Assembly (NCBI GenBank): GCA_904420155.1
Contig: CAJFUH010000067.1
Location: 1 to 22,552 of the forward strand
DNA from: an uncultured Clostridia bacterium
Lineage (GTDB): Bacteria > Bacillota > Clostridia > Oscillospirales > Acutalibacteraceae
Direction: 5' to 3'
Length of the DNA: 22,552 bases
The translations under genes were made by a program, and so were the position numbers. Positions within the stretch are counted from its first letter, which is position 1; every line of letters begins with the position of its first letter. The notes under the pieces are model-generated. The model was not told where the DNA came from. It saw only the letters and a list, made by a program, of their open reading frames with translations, and searched no databases. This document shows, piece after piece, positions 15,352 to 22,552 of the stretch.

Positions 15352-15386
15352 TGTAAAAAAAAAGAGAACAGATAACTGTCCTCTTT
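15352..15386 (-). terminator. Terminator of the DUF308 operon
   Basis: AAAGAGAACAG (15361-15371) pairs with CTGTCCTCTTT (15376-15386) with one mismatch and a 4-nt loop; on the minus strand a run of about ten T follows. It lies about 80 nt past the DUF308 stop codon. Confidence 0.88.
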
Positions 15387-15463
15387 CGAAAAATTTCTTC
15401 TTTTTTCTCAGTTTTCAGAAAAATTCGGTTATAACAGGGCCTTATCCAAGCATTCTGAAAGCG

Positions 15464-15997
15464 TTATCCTTTTGCTTGAAAAGACTGGATCAGATAAACG
15501 ATACCTAAGTAAACCAGATAAGCTCCGATTACGTTTACCCATAGAGCGGTGACTCCCACTGGATTGATGATCAAAAAGAATCCAAAGGCAATGTGAATGA
15601 AGCTTTGTACAAACAGCCAGGCGCAGGGTTGGCCGGCTTGGCGGGAAGCGATAGCCCGGTTCATCTTTACTGCCCCGGAGCCCAAAGCCCAAATCCCAAA
15701 GATAGTTCCAAAAATGACAGTGGGCGTAGCCCGGTAGACCAAAAATGTCAACCCCACTACCGCCGCGATGACCCCTGTGAGCAATGGCGGCATAGGCAGG
15801 GAGCCCAGCAATTTATACAGCCGGACGCTTCGGAAAATCTGTACCGCCCCGAACAGCAATATCGGGATCCCCAGCGCCAAAGAGAGAAATCCCAGAATAA
15901 ATCCCGGGAAAAAAAGGGCGATCAGACCCAGAAGAATCATGAGTATCCCCAGGGAACATTCCATCCATTTCCAAGAGTGGTTCCACCATTGTTTCAT
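15464..15997 (-). CDS. DUF308 (HdeD-like) membrane protein
   Basis: 177-residue, almost entirely hydrophobic protein with about six transmembrane helices. The repeated pattern of L-G-I-L-M-I-L-L-G-L-I-A-L-F-F-P-G followed by L-x-x-G-I-x-L-L-x-x-G-A-x-x-I and a later copy (AFGFFLIINPVGVTALWVNVIGAYLVYLGIVYL) is characteristic of DUF308, the HdeD-type short-repeat family. Its role is unknown; HdeD has been linked to acid resistance in E. coli, which should not be assumed here. The start ATG at 15997 has GGAAGGAACGGG upstream. It follows the 392-residue protein gene by 57 nt with no terminator between, so the two are probably one operon ending at 15361-15386. Confidence 0.8.
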   Translation of the reverse strand: MKQWWNHSWKWMECSLGILMILLGLIALFFPGFILGFLSLALGIPILLFGAVQIFRSVRLYKLLGSLPMPPLLTGVIAAVVGLTFLVYRATPTVIFGTIFGIWALGSGAVKMNRAIASRQAGQPCAWLFVQSFIHIAFGFFLIINPVGVTALWVNVIGAYLVYLGIVYLIQSFQAKG

Positions 15998-16054
15998 TTT
16001 TTATCCCGTTCCTTCCAAGATAGCGTTTCCATTTGATGTAATCTTTTGGCCCTG

Positions 16055-17233
16055 TCAATAGAGCACCAAGGTATTATCCCAAACCGCGCACTTGCATTCA
16101 AAACTGTCCTCGGTTTTTTTGACGGTATCATAGATGGTGTGATATTCAAAATCATAATTTCCGTCGTCATCGGTGACAACCTTTCGGGTGATGAGGAAAC
16201 GATCTTCCACACAGCTGACCAATTGCCCCAATTTCTTTTCGTATTCCGCTTCCACCCTGCTGTTGACAATTCCTTTGACCGTCACGGTATCTTCTTTTTC
16301 TTCCAGGCGGTAGACTTTGGCGGAACGCTCTTCAAAGTAATAGCGCCACTCCCCCTGTTCGGGCTGTTGTAAGTCCGTCAGCACCTGGATATGCTGGGCG
16401 TCTTTTTGATAGGAACACACCCGTTCCCTGCCCGTGGGGAAATGCTTTGCCTTGAAATAAATATTCTGGCTGTCCATGCCGATAAACCGTACCAGGCCGT
16501 TGATATCCGCCGTTATGATAGGACGCTCTTTAAAATCCTCTTCCCCCTGTTTGATGCCCTCAATCAGTCCCTGTACCGGGACGATCCACAAATAATCGCG
16601 GATATCCGCGTGGATCCACCGGGCGTTGCGGTAACAGCGCTGTTTGAGTTCTTCATCCCCATAGGGATCCAACAGCAGTACCTGTTGGCCCTGCTGGGTG
16701 GAAAAGAGATGGAAATCTTCCTCCTGCCGCCGGCACAGCCGCAAATTTTTAACAAAAAACTTTTTATCCTCTTCGATATCGTACAAATAAGCTACCCGGC
16801 TGCACCCGGTCACTTTCTGATATTCCTCGAACAGATCCGCGCATTCCTCGTTGGATTCGGTATAGACCAGAATATGGCGCTGATCCAAAGCTTTGCTTCC
16901 TGCAAATCCGCCGATACAGTGGAGCTGGGTGCGGATGGTTTCTTCCCCCGTCTTTTTGTCCACACGGAAAACCCACACCGCGTTGTCCCCGTTTTCCAGC
17001 AGTAGGACAATGCTGTCGGCAAACGAATAAATATGCTGTACAAACGTGGGATCATCCAAAGAATAGTGGGTTACCACTCGCTCCCGGCGTGTGGCGCGGT
17101 TATATTCCAGCAAAAACAGGTTATTGTGCCCTTCTTCATTTTTTTCTTCCGCATAGTAAATATAATCTTGATTTACTTCAATCAGCTCTACATTACGTAA
17201 GGTAAAAAAGCTTCTGATATCTACCACGGTCAT
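16055..17233 (-). CDS. Unrecognised cytoplasmic protein, possible beta-propeller
   Basis: 392-residue protein with no signal peptide or membrane segment, rich in Asp, Glu, Lys and aromatic residues. I do not recognise a family. Several strand-turn-strand stretches repeat in style (for example YIYYAEEKNEEGHNNLFLLE, SIVLLLENGDNAVWVFRVDK and RVAYLYDIEEDKKFFVKN), which fits a beta-propeller or DUF5050-like fold, but this is a guess. About ten cysteines are scattered without a clear metal motif, except CKC near the end. The ATG at 17233 follows AAGGAG by 7 nt; the same frame is open 92 codons further upstream but that part runs across the promoter and lacks protein-like character. Probable operon with the downstream DUF308 gene; divergent from the lipoprotein gene. 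Confidence 0.85.
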   Translation of the reverse strand: MTVVDIRSFFTLRNVELIEVNQDYIYYAEEKNEEGHNNLFLLEYNRATRRERVVTHYSLDDPTFVQHIYSFADSIVLLLENGDNAVWVFRVDKKTGEETIRTQLHCIGGFAGSKALDQRHILVYTESNEECADLFEEYQKVTGCSRVAYLYDIEEDKKFFVKNLRLCRRQEEDFHLFSTQQGQQVLLLDPYGDEELKQRCYRNARWIHADIRDYLWIVPVQGLIEGIKQGEEDFKERPIITADINGLVRFIGMDSQNIYFKAKHFPTGRERVCSYQKDAQHIQVLTDLQQPEQGEWRYYFEERSAKVYRLEEKEDTVTVKGIVNSRVEAEYEKKLGQLVSCVEDRFLITRKVVTDDDGNYDFEYHTIYDTVKKTEDSFECKCAVWDNTLVLY

Positions 17234-17272
17234 AGCATCTCTCCTTACTTTTTCCATTATCCATAATGTTTT

Positions 17273-17281
17273 ATTATAGCA
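17273..17281 (-). promoter_or_regulatory. Extended -10 promoter of the 392-residue protein gene
   Basis: On the minus strand TGC precedes TATAAT (17273-17278), an extended -10 as in the yfhO promoter. No good -35 is seen. It lies about 40 nt before the start codon. Confidence 0.5.
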
Positions 17282-17393
17282 CACCCCCACCCTGTTTTCA
17301 TCCTGATTATGAGAATTTTGTAAAAAAGCGGCTGGTTCCTTGTTTTTGCGATTGGATTCCCCGATCCATTCCGCCTTTTTCCGGGGGCTTCTA

Positions 17394-17422
17394 TAGCCAT
17401 TCCTGATAAAAAATAGTATAAT
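17394..17422 (+). promoter_or_regulatory. Promoter of the lipoprotein / Smr gene pair
   Basis: TAGCCA (17394-17399) and TATAAT (17417-17422) are separated by 17 nt. The expected start is near 17429, about 70 nt before the GTG start codon. Confidence 0.5.
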
Positions 17423-17497
17423 GAAAAAGTACCGCGTAAATTTGGAACAAAGCATGGGCAATATATACGGAATTGTACCATAAGGGAGGGATCTCTT

Positions 17498-19396
17498 GTG
17501 AAACGGCACCTTCGATTTCTTTTTTTATTCATCCTTTTGGCGGGGATTATCCTGATTGTCACCGGATGTGGGGCGCAGCCTTCTACGCAGATGACCGTTC
17601 AAGACGGGTTTTCCGGCGAGCGTTCTATGAGCTGTACCCTTTCCGACAGCGACATGGCACAGATCACCGGCGGGGAATCCGCTCTGGACGCCCTGCTGCG
17701 CCAGCAATGCCCGGCCGCCCTCACTTGGGACAAACAAAAGCAAAACGGCAATACTGTCTATACCTTTACCCTTTCCTTTTCTGACCAGCAGGATTATCGG
17801 GAAAAAGTGGAATCCCTGCTGGGAAGGGAATGCTATCTCTTATATGCTGTTCCGGACGGCGCTTTTACCCAGGGCGTGCGCCTGGAAGAGGACTTTTCCA
17901 GCGGTGACTTGATGGCATGGCTGGGCCGGGCCCTGGTAGACGGCGGGCTGAGCACCCAGGAGCTTTCTTTCTTTTCAGGAGGGTCTGCCCAGGTCGCCAT
18001 ACAAAACCGCATCTTTTCCTGCCAGGACCGTATTGCAATCCGGGAACTTTCCTACCATCCGGTTAACAAGATAACCATTGAGACCTATTTATCCGAAGAG
18101 GAAACTTTTGACCGGACCATCTCGATATCCATCCCGGAAAGCACTTGTAATCAACTGGGGGACGCCTTACAGCCCTATTTGGATGGGTTGGTTCCCAGCG
18201 GCGGCGTAAGCCGCTGGGAAGAGAATGCCGCCGGCCGCACGTTTGTCATCTTTTTTACCGCCCAAAGCAGCCGGGAGCTGGAGGACAAGACCGCCCAGGC
18301 TCTGGACAGCCCGGCCGCCCAGAGCGTCACGGAACAACAAAAGGAAACCTTGTTTAACAGCCAGTTGGTTTTTACCGAGCGGCTGAACTTTTCCTCTTTT
18401 TTATCTAACCGCGATGGAAAGACTTATGTGGAATATCTCTTTGATTCCGGCAGCTCTTCTGGGATCTCGACCGCCCAGATGTGGAAATCCGGACAATGGA
18501 TGGATATGGACGGTTATCTGGAGGACTCCCAATTCCTTTTTCAGGAGGACAGCGCCCTGTTGCAGGTGCGCCTGCAAAGCCGCAATGAGTTTTCCATGGA
18601 ATCTATGAATATTGATATGCGCCGCCTTTCAGAAGGGCTATTCCACCGGGAGATTTCTTTTGCCTTTTCCGGGGAATCCGGCGTCGGCGGGGCCCTCACC
18701 GCCGCCAGGTATTTCCGCAGTTTGGGGATTGCGGGCCTCTCCACTTCGGTGGAGGAAAACCGCTGTATCCTTTCTATGGAAGGGGCTCCCAGCGAACTTA
18801 GCCAAATTCTCACCGCCTTGTTTGGGCCGGGAAACGAGATTTCCTTGAGTAATGGGGAAGGTTTCCAGTTGTATCATTCCACTTCCGTTAACGATCAGAT
18901 GGATTTGCAGGCATTCCTACAGGAATCCGGCTATGCAGGAGAGGTTTCTTATGTTTACACAGGGGACGAGCCCATCTCGTCCCTGACGCAGGACCGGGGC
19001 GACGGTATCCAATCTATCCGTGTGGATGAGGCCACCATCCGGCAGGAGATCCCGGCGGATGGGAAAGCCCTTTTGACCGCTACTGTCAGGTGGTTAAACG
19101 CGTGGTTTGTGGCGATGCTGTGCGGGGCCGCTTTGCTTTGCCTGTGTATCGCCGGCGGGATTTTCTTCCTGGTCCGCCGCCATTTTATCATTCGCCGGGA
19201 ATCTGCCCGGGTTACCCCTGCCCAAGATTTTCCTACCTTAGATAGAAAATGCCCTTCCTGTGGGGCGCAGCTTTACCAGGGGATGCTATTTTGTACCAAA
19301 TGTGGGTTCCCCATTTTCTATGAGGAAACAGAAGGGGAATCCCATTCACATGATCAATCAAAGAAACGGGGCAAGAAACGTCATGATGCAACGTAA
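17498..19396 (+). CDS. Unrecognised lipoprotein-like membrane protein with C-terminal zinc ribbon (GTG start)
   Basis: 632-residue protein of no family I recognise. The N-terminus is a signal sequence with a lipobox ending in VTGC (Cys24), predicting a lipid-anchored, secreted body of about 510 residues rich in Ser, Gln and acidic residues. Near the C-terminus a single helix (about residues 536-559) is followed by a basic segment and a zinc ribbon with Cys585, Cys588, Cys599 and Cys602 (CPSCGAQ...CTKCGFP), then a Lys/Arg/His-rich tail. By the positive-inside rule the ribbon should face the cytoplasm. The GTG at 17498 has GGGAGGG about 7 nt upstream. The stop overlaps the Smr gene start, implying a shared transcript. 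A sensor or an assembly factor spanning the membrane is possible but unproven. Confidence 0.85.
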   Translation: MKRHLRFLFLFILLAGIILIVTGCGAQPSTQMTVQDGFSGERSMSCTLSDSDMAQITGGESALDALLRQQCPAALTWDKQKQNGNTVYTFTLSFSDQQDYREKVESLLGRECYLLYAVPDGAFTQGVRLEEDFSSGDLMAWLGRALVDGGLSTQELSFFSGGSAQVAIQNRIFSCQDRIAIRELSYHPVNKITIETYLSEEETFDRTISISIPESTCNQLGDALQPYLDGLVPSGGVSRWEENAAGRTFVIFFTAQSSRELEDKTAQALDSPAAQSVTEQQKETLFNSQLVFTERLNFSSFLSNRDGKTYVEYLFDSGSSSGISTAQMWKSGQWMDMDGYLEDSQFLFQEDSALLQVRLQSRNEFSMESMNIDMRRLSEGLFHREISFAFSGESGVGGALTAARYFRSLGIAGLSTSVEENRCILSMEGAPSELSQILTALFGPGNEISLSNGEGFQLYHSTSVNDQMDLQAFLQESGYAGEVSYVYTGDEPISSLTQDRGDGIQSIRVDEATIRQEIPADGKALLTATVRWLNAWFVAMLCGAALLCLCIAGGIFFLVRRHFIIRRESARVTPAQDFPTLDRKCPSCGAQLYQGMLFCTKCGFPIFYEETEGESHSHDQSKKRGKKRHDAT

Positions 19397-19640
19397 ATAT
19401 GGATGGACCTTGGAAGTGGATATCCATGGAATGCGGGCCGCAGAGGCCAAAAAGCAGTTGGAGCTTTTATTGGGGCGCGTGGGAAACGATATCCGGGAGG
19501 TGGTTGTGATCCACGGATATCACGGCGGAAAGATCTTACAGGAAATGGTGCGGGCGGAGCTGAAACACCCCCGCATCCAAAGAAAGATCCTTTCTCTCAA
19601 CAGCGGGGAAACCACGTTGGTGTTAAAAACGAAAGATTGA
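19383..19640 (+). CDS. Small Smr-domain protein
   Basis: 85-residue protein consisting only of an Smr domain, the nuclease-like fold at the end of MutS2. The motif D-I-H-G is at the start (TLEVDIHGMRAAEAKKQLE) and the second motif is VVVIHGYHGGKILQEMVR, with HGYHGG in place of the common HGxGxG. Members may nick or bind nucleic acid; a role in ribosome or DNA quality control is suggested for the family but not for this protein. The start is uncertain: ATG 19383 overlaps the preceding gene by 14 nt and gives the compact domain but has only a poor ribosome site (GGGG); ATG 19350 has AAGGGG upstream and adds 11 residues. Either way it is translationally coupled to the upstream gene. Confidence 0.8.
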   Translation: MMQRKYGWTLEVDIHGMRAAEAKKQLELLLGRVGNDIREVVVIHGYHGGKILQEMVRAELKHPRIQRKILSLNSGETTLVLKTKD

Positions 19641-19654
19641 TTGGATCCATGGGA

Positions 19655-19678
19655 AAAGGGAGGCTTCCGGTTCCCTTT
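19655..19678 (+). terminator. Weak hairpin after the Smr gene
   Basis: AAAGGGA (19655-19661) pairs with TCCCTTT (19672-19678) with a 10-nt loop, 15 nt after the stop codon. No T-run follows on the plus strand, so termination is uncertain. Confidence 0.35.
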
Positions 19679-19809
19679 CAAACCAGCAGTAAAAAGGATA
19701 GAAAGGCAGGATAGGGGAGGATCAATGGATGGTAACTCATCGGCGGTTCTCTGCGATGCAGGCATGTTTTGAGGCATGAAAAATTTTTATACCAAAAACG
19801 GCGGTGTTG

Positions 19810-19839
19810 TTGCGTTGCTTTTTCCAGTTGTGATAGAAT
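19810..19839 (+). promoter_or_regulatory. Possible promoter of lacZ
   Basis: TTGCGT (19810-19815) and TAGAAT (19834-19839) are 18 nt apart, and TGA directly before the -10 makes it extended. Transcription would start about 30 nt before the ATG at 19876. No convincing catabolite-response or LacI-type operator was found in the gap. Confidence 0.45.
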
Positions 19840-19875
19840 AACAGGCAATCAGATTCCCCGAAAGGAGACTATTTT

Positions 19876-22552
19876 ATGAAAGCGGTTCAGCATGACTTTT
19901 CCTGGCTGACAGATCCCTCGGTATTTGCGGTAAACCGTATCCCGCCCCACTCGGATCATTCCTTTTATACCGAAGAATCCCAAGCGTTGAGCGGGGAGGA
20001 AATGCCCCTGCGGCAAAGCTTAAACGGCAGTTGGAAATTCCATTATGCCAAAAACCCTTCTATGGCTGTGCAGGACTTCTTTTCTCCGGAAGTGGATTGT
20101 ACCTCTTGGGAGGATATCCATGTTCCGGGACACATCCAGTTGCAGGGATACGACCAGTGCCAATACACCAATGTCACTTACCCTTGGGACGGATATAGTC
20201 CCATCAAGCCGCCCGAGGTCTCCCAGGACTACAACCCGGTGGGAAGCTATGTGAAACAGATTGCCCTGCCGGAAACATTCCGGGATAAACGGGTTTTTCT
20301 CTCCTTGCAGGGGGCGGAATCCGCCTGTTATGTATGGCTCAACGGGCATTTTGTGGGATATGGGGAAGACAGTTTTACCCCTTCTGAATTTGAGCTTTCC
20401 CCTTTCCTGCGGGAAGGGGAAAACAAGCTGGCTATCCAGGTGTATAAACGCTGTTCCGGGAGCTGGCTGGAAGACCAGGATTTTTGGCGTTTTTCCGGAT
20501 TGTTCCGGGATGTGTACCTGTATGCCGTCCCCCATATCCACATCGCCGACCTATTTGTATCTACGGAACTGTCCCAAGACCTGCGGGAAGCGCGGCTTAG
20601 GGTACGCCTATCTTTACAGGGGGACGTACCTGCTAAGGTCAGGGCGATCTTACAAAGCCCTGGCGGGGAGATTGTAGCGGAACAAGAAGAAGCTTGGAAA
20701 GAAAGCGGCGGGCTTTCTATGGCGGTGGAACATCCTATGCTGTGGAGCGCAGAGGAGCCCAACCTCTATACGCTGCTTTTGTATGTATACGACGCCCAAG
20801 GGCGGCTGGTGGAAGTGGCGCCCCAGAAAGCAGGGTTCCGCCGTTTTGAAATTGGGGACGGGCTGATGAAGCTCAATGGGAAACCGATTCAATTCCGGGG
20901 GATTAACCGTCATGAGTTTCACTGCCGGCGGGGCAGGGCGGTCACCCGGGAAGATATGGAGTACGATATCCGTTTTTTAAAGCGAAATAATATAAATGCG
21001 GTGCGTACCTGCCATTATCCCAATCAGAGCTTATGGTATCAGCTGTGTGATACTTACGGCATTTATGTGATAGATGAGACAAATCTGGAGACCCACGGCC
21101 TCTATCAATGGTGCAAAGAGCGCGATTCCGGCTGGAAGGTGCCGGAAGACCGGGAACAATGGCAGCTTCCCCAGGGAAAAGAGGAGTGGCTGCCGGCCGT
21201 GCTGGACCGCGCCAAATCTATGTTGGAGCGGGATAAAAACCATTCCAGCGTCTTGATCTGGTCCTGCGGCAACGAATCCGGGGGAGGGGAAACCTTTGCC
21301 AAAATGGCGGACTATTTCCGGCATGCCGACCCATCCCGGCTGGTACATTATGAAGGCATCGCCCATGATGGCCGATACCCTTCTTCCAGCGATATAGAAA
21401 GCCATATGTATATGCTCCCTTGGGACATTGAAAAAAGGATGCGGGATCCTTCCAGCGAGAAGCCCTTTATCCTGTGCGAATATATGCACGCCATGGGAAA
21501 TTCCTGCGGGGCCCTGCATAAGCACCGGGAATTGATGGACCGTTATCCCCGCTACCAGGGGGCCTTTATCTGGGACTACATCGACCAGGCTCTCCTGGTA
21601 AAGAACCGGTATGGACAGGACCGTATGGCCTTCGGTGGGGATTTCGGAGACCGGCCCAACGACCACAGCTTTTGCGCGGATGGGATTTTATACGCGGATA
21701 GGACGCCATCGCCGAAGGTGCAGGAGGTCAAGGCGGTCTATCAAAGCGTCCGCCTGTATCCGGAGCGGGACGGCGTTACCGTGAAAAACGATAACCTTTT
21801 TGTCTCTACAGGGGATCAGGAATTGTATGTCACCCTGCGGTATGAGGGAAAACCCATCTGGCGGCAGAAATTGGACTGTTTGGTGCCCGCGGGGGAGACG
21901 AAAAAGATCCCGCTGGCCCTTCCCGCCTGTGACCGTCCGGGAGAGTATACGGTGGACGTATCCCTGCGGCTTCAGCACAATACCCTGTGGGCGGACGCCG
22001 GTTATGAGACCGCTTTTGGGCAGTACATCTTTACAAAGCAAGGGGAACGTCCCCAATGGCCTGCTTCCCCTTTGCGCGTGGTACATGGGGATAACCATTT
22101 GGGCGTCCATGGAAATAATTTCTCCGTCCTGTTTTCCTGTTTGGAGGGAGGGATGATTTCCCTGAAAGTAAACGGCGTGGAATACTTGGAAAAGATGCCG
22201 ATGCCGGTATATTGGCGCGCCTGTACCGATAACGACCGGGGCAATGGGCATGGGGCTCGGTGCGCGCCCTGGATGGTGGCTACCCGATATCAACGTTGCC
22301 AGGGATTCCATTTGGAGGAAGAGGAAGGATGGGTTACCATGACCTTTTTCTACCAGTGGCCGGGAAGCCAGGCCCAAGTGGAGACAGCTTATACAGTGTC
22401 CGGGGACGGCAAGATCCGGGTGCGGATGCGTTACAGCGGCGCAGACGATATGCCGGAATTACCGGTATTTGGACTGTCGTTTCACCTGCCGGCCGACTTG
22501 GAACAGGTCCGTTTTTACGGGATGGGGCCGGAGGAGAATTACCAGGACCGGG
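19876..22552 (+). CDS. lacZ: Beta-galactosidase, GH2 (LacZ type), cut by window end
   Basis: Glycoside hydrolase family 2 enzyme releasing galactose from beta-galactosides; 892 codons are visible with no stop, against about 1020 in E. coli LacZ, so roughly the last 100 residues lie outside. The five-domain order of LacZ can be followed: sugar-binding domain (GSYVKQIALPETF, ESACYVWLNGHFVGYGEDS), the RGINRHEF motif, acid/base E467 in IWSCGNESGGG, nucleophile E535 in ILCEYMHAMGNS, FIWDYIDQALL (Tyr where E. coli has Trp568) and the last domain with VYWRACTDNDRGNGHG and FYGMGPEENYQDR. No signal peptide, so cytoplasmic. ATG 19876 has AAGGAG 8 nt upstream. It has its own promoter; no permease or regulator gene is visible beside it, so one may lie beyond the window. 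Confidence 0.95.
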   Translation, partial: MKAVQHDFSWLTDPSVFAVNRIPPHSDHSFYTEESQALSGEEMPLRQSLNGSWKFHYAKNPSMAVQDFFSPEVDCTSWEDIHVPGHIQLQGYDQCQYTNVTYPWDGYSPIKPPEVSQDYNPVGSYVKQIALPETFRDKRVFLSLQGAESACYVWLNGHFVGYGEDSFTPSEFELSPFLREGENKLAIQVYKRCSGSWLEDQDFWRFSGLFRDVYLYAVPHIHIADLFVSTELSQDLREARLRVRLSLQGDVPAKVRAILQSPGGEIVAEQEEAWKESGGLSMAVEHPMLWSAEEPNLYTLLLYVYDAQGRLVEVAPQKAGFRRFEIGDGLMKLNGKPIQFRGINRHEFHCRRGRAVTREDMEYDIRFLKRNNINAVRTCHYPNQSLWYQLCDTYGIYVIDETNLETHGLYQWCKERDSGWKVPEDREQWQLPQGKEEWLPAVLDRAKSMLERDKNHSSVLIWSCGNESGGGETFAKMADYFRHADPSRLVHYEGIAHDGRYPSSSDIESHMYMLPWDIEKRMRDPSSEKPFILCEYMHAMGNSCGALHKHRELMDRYPRYQGAFIWDYIDQALLVKNRYGQDRMAFGGDFGDRPNDHSFCADGILYADRTPSPKVQEVKAVYQSVRLYPERDGVTVKNDNLFVSTGDQELYVTLRYEGKPIWRQKLDCLVPAGETKKIPLALPACDRPGEYTVDVSLRLQHNTLWADAGYETAFGQYIFTKQGERPQWPASPLRVVHGDNHLGVHGNNFSVLFSCLEGGMISLKVNGVEYLEKMPMPVYWRACTDNDRGNGHGARCAPWMVATRYQRCQGFHLEEEEGWVTMTFFYQWPGSQAQVETAYTVSGDGKIRVRMRYSGADDMPELPVFGLSFHLPADLEQVRFYGMGPEENYQDR

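Larger units (their letters stand above)
15149..15463. other. Intergenic region, PadR-like gene control region and DUF308 terminator
   Basis: This AT-rich 315-bp gap carries the upstream region of the PadR-like gene, with the half sites AAACAGTA (15211-15218) and TACTGTTT (15261-15268), and the terminator of the DUF308 gene (15361-15386). No clear -10/-35 pair was found. A Phe-rich plus-strand frame here is rejected as a gene. Confidence 0.5.

Noticed and set aside
15305..15508. Plus-strand 67-codon frame MGLTYFF...
   Set aside because: Phe/Lys-rich translation of AT-rich DNA that runs through the DUF308 terminator and antisense to the end of that gene.

Overview
The window looks like chromosomal DNA from a low-to-mid-GC Firmicute, most likely a gut-type Clostridia of the Oscillospiraceae/Ruminococcaceae kind. 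The inference rests on strong AGGAGG-type ribosome sites, TTG and GTG starts, two LytR-CpsA-Psr (LCP) wall-ligase paralogues, a YfhO membrane protein, a GldG/DUF4340 ABC module, a clostridial-style Rex-like site and a large GH2 beta-galactosidase. No rRNA, tRNA, CRISPR array, insertion sequence or phage gene was seen. The content is mostly housekeeping, envelope and catabolic genes.

Layout. (1) 1-1750: an iron-dependent alcohol dehydrogenase on the minus strand, with a good promoter and a candidate Rex operator, diverges from a plus-strand exonuclease III/AP endonuclease that starts at a TTG. (2) 2507-7767: after a long leader lies a tight four-gene plus-strand operon: ABC ATPase, ABC-2 permease, GldG-like auxiliary protein and DUF4340 protein. 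Genes 1/2 and 3/4 overlap by one base. (3) 7768-8346: a gene-free stretch rich in hairpins between convergent genes. (4) 8347-10845: a minus-strand YfhO-family multi-pass membrane protein. (5) 11196-14550: YfbR-type 5'-deoxynucleotidase and two LCP genes on the plus strand, the first LCP lacking several family-typical arginines. (6) 14595-17233: minus-strand genes for a PadR-like regulator (AT-rich), a DUF308 membrane protein and an unrecognised cytoplasmic protein; the last two probably form an operon. (7) 17498-19640: an unrecognised lipoprotein-like membrane protein with a C-terminal zinc ribbon, overlapping a small Smr-domain protein. (8) 19876 to the end: lacZ-type beta-galactosidase, cut by the window edge.

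Working together: the ABC/GldG/DUF4340 set is clearly one unit, probably an envelope transporter of unknown substrate. YfhO and the two LCP proteins point to cell-wall glycopolymer decoration and attachment. Alcohol dehydrogenase with a Rex-like site fits fermentative NADH disposal, and the beta-galactosidase fits dietary or host glycan use. I did not find a clearly new defence or mobile system. The best leads are the divergent LCP, the zinc-ribbon lipoprotein, the Rex-like site, the structured gap at 8069-8259 and a strong excess of the palindrome GATATC.
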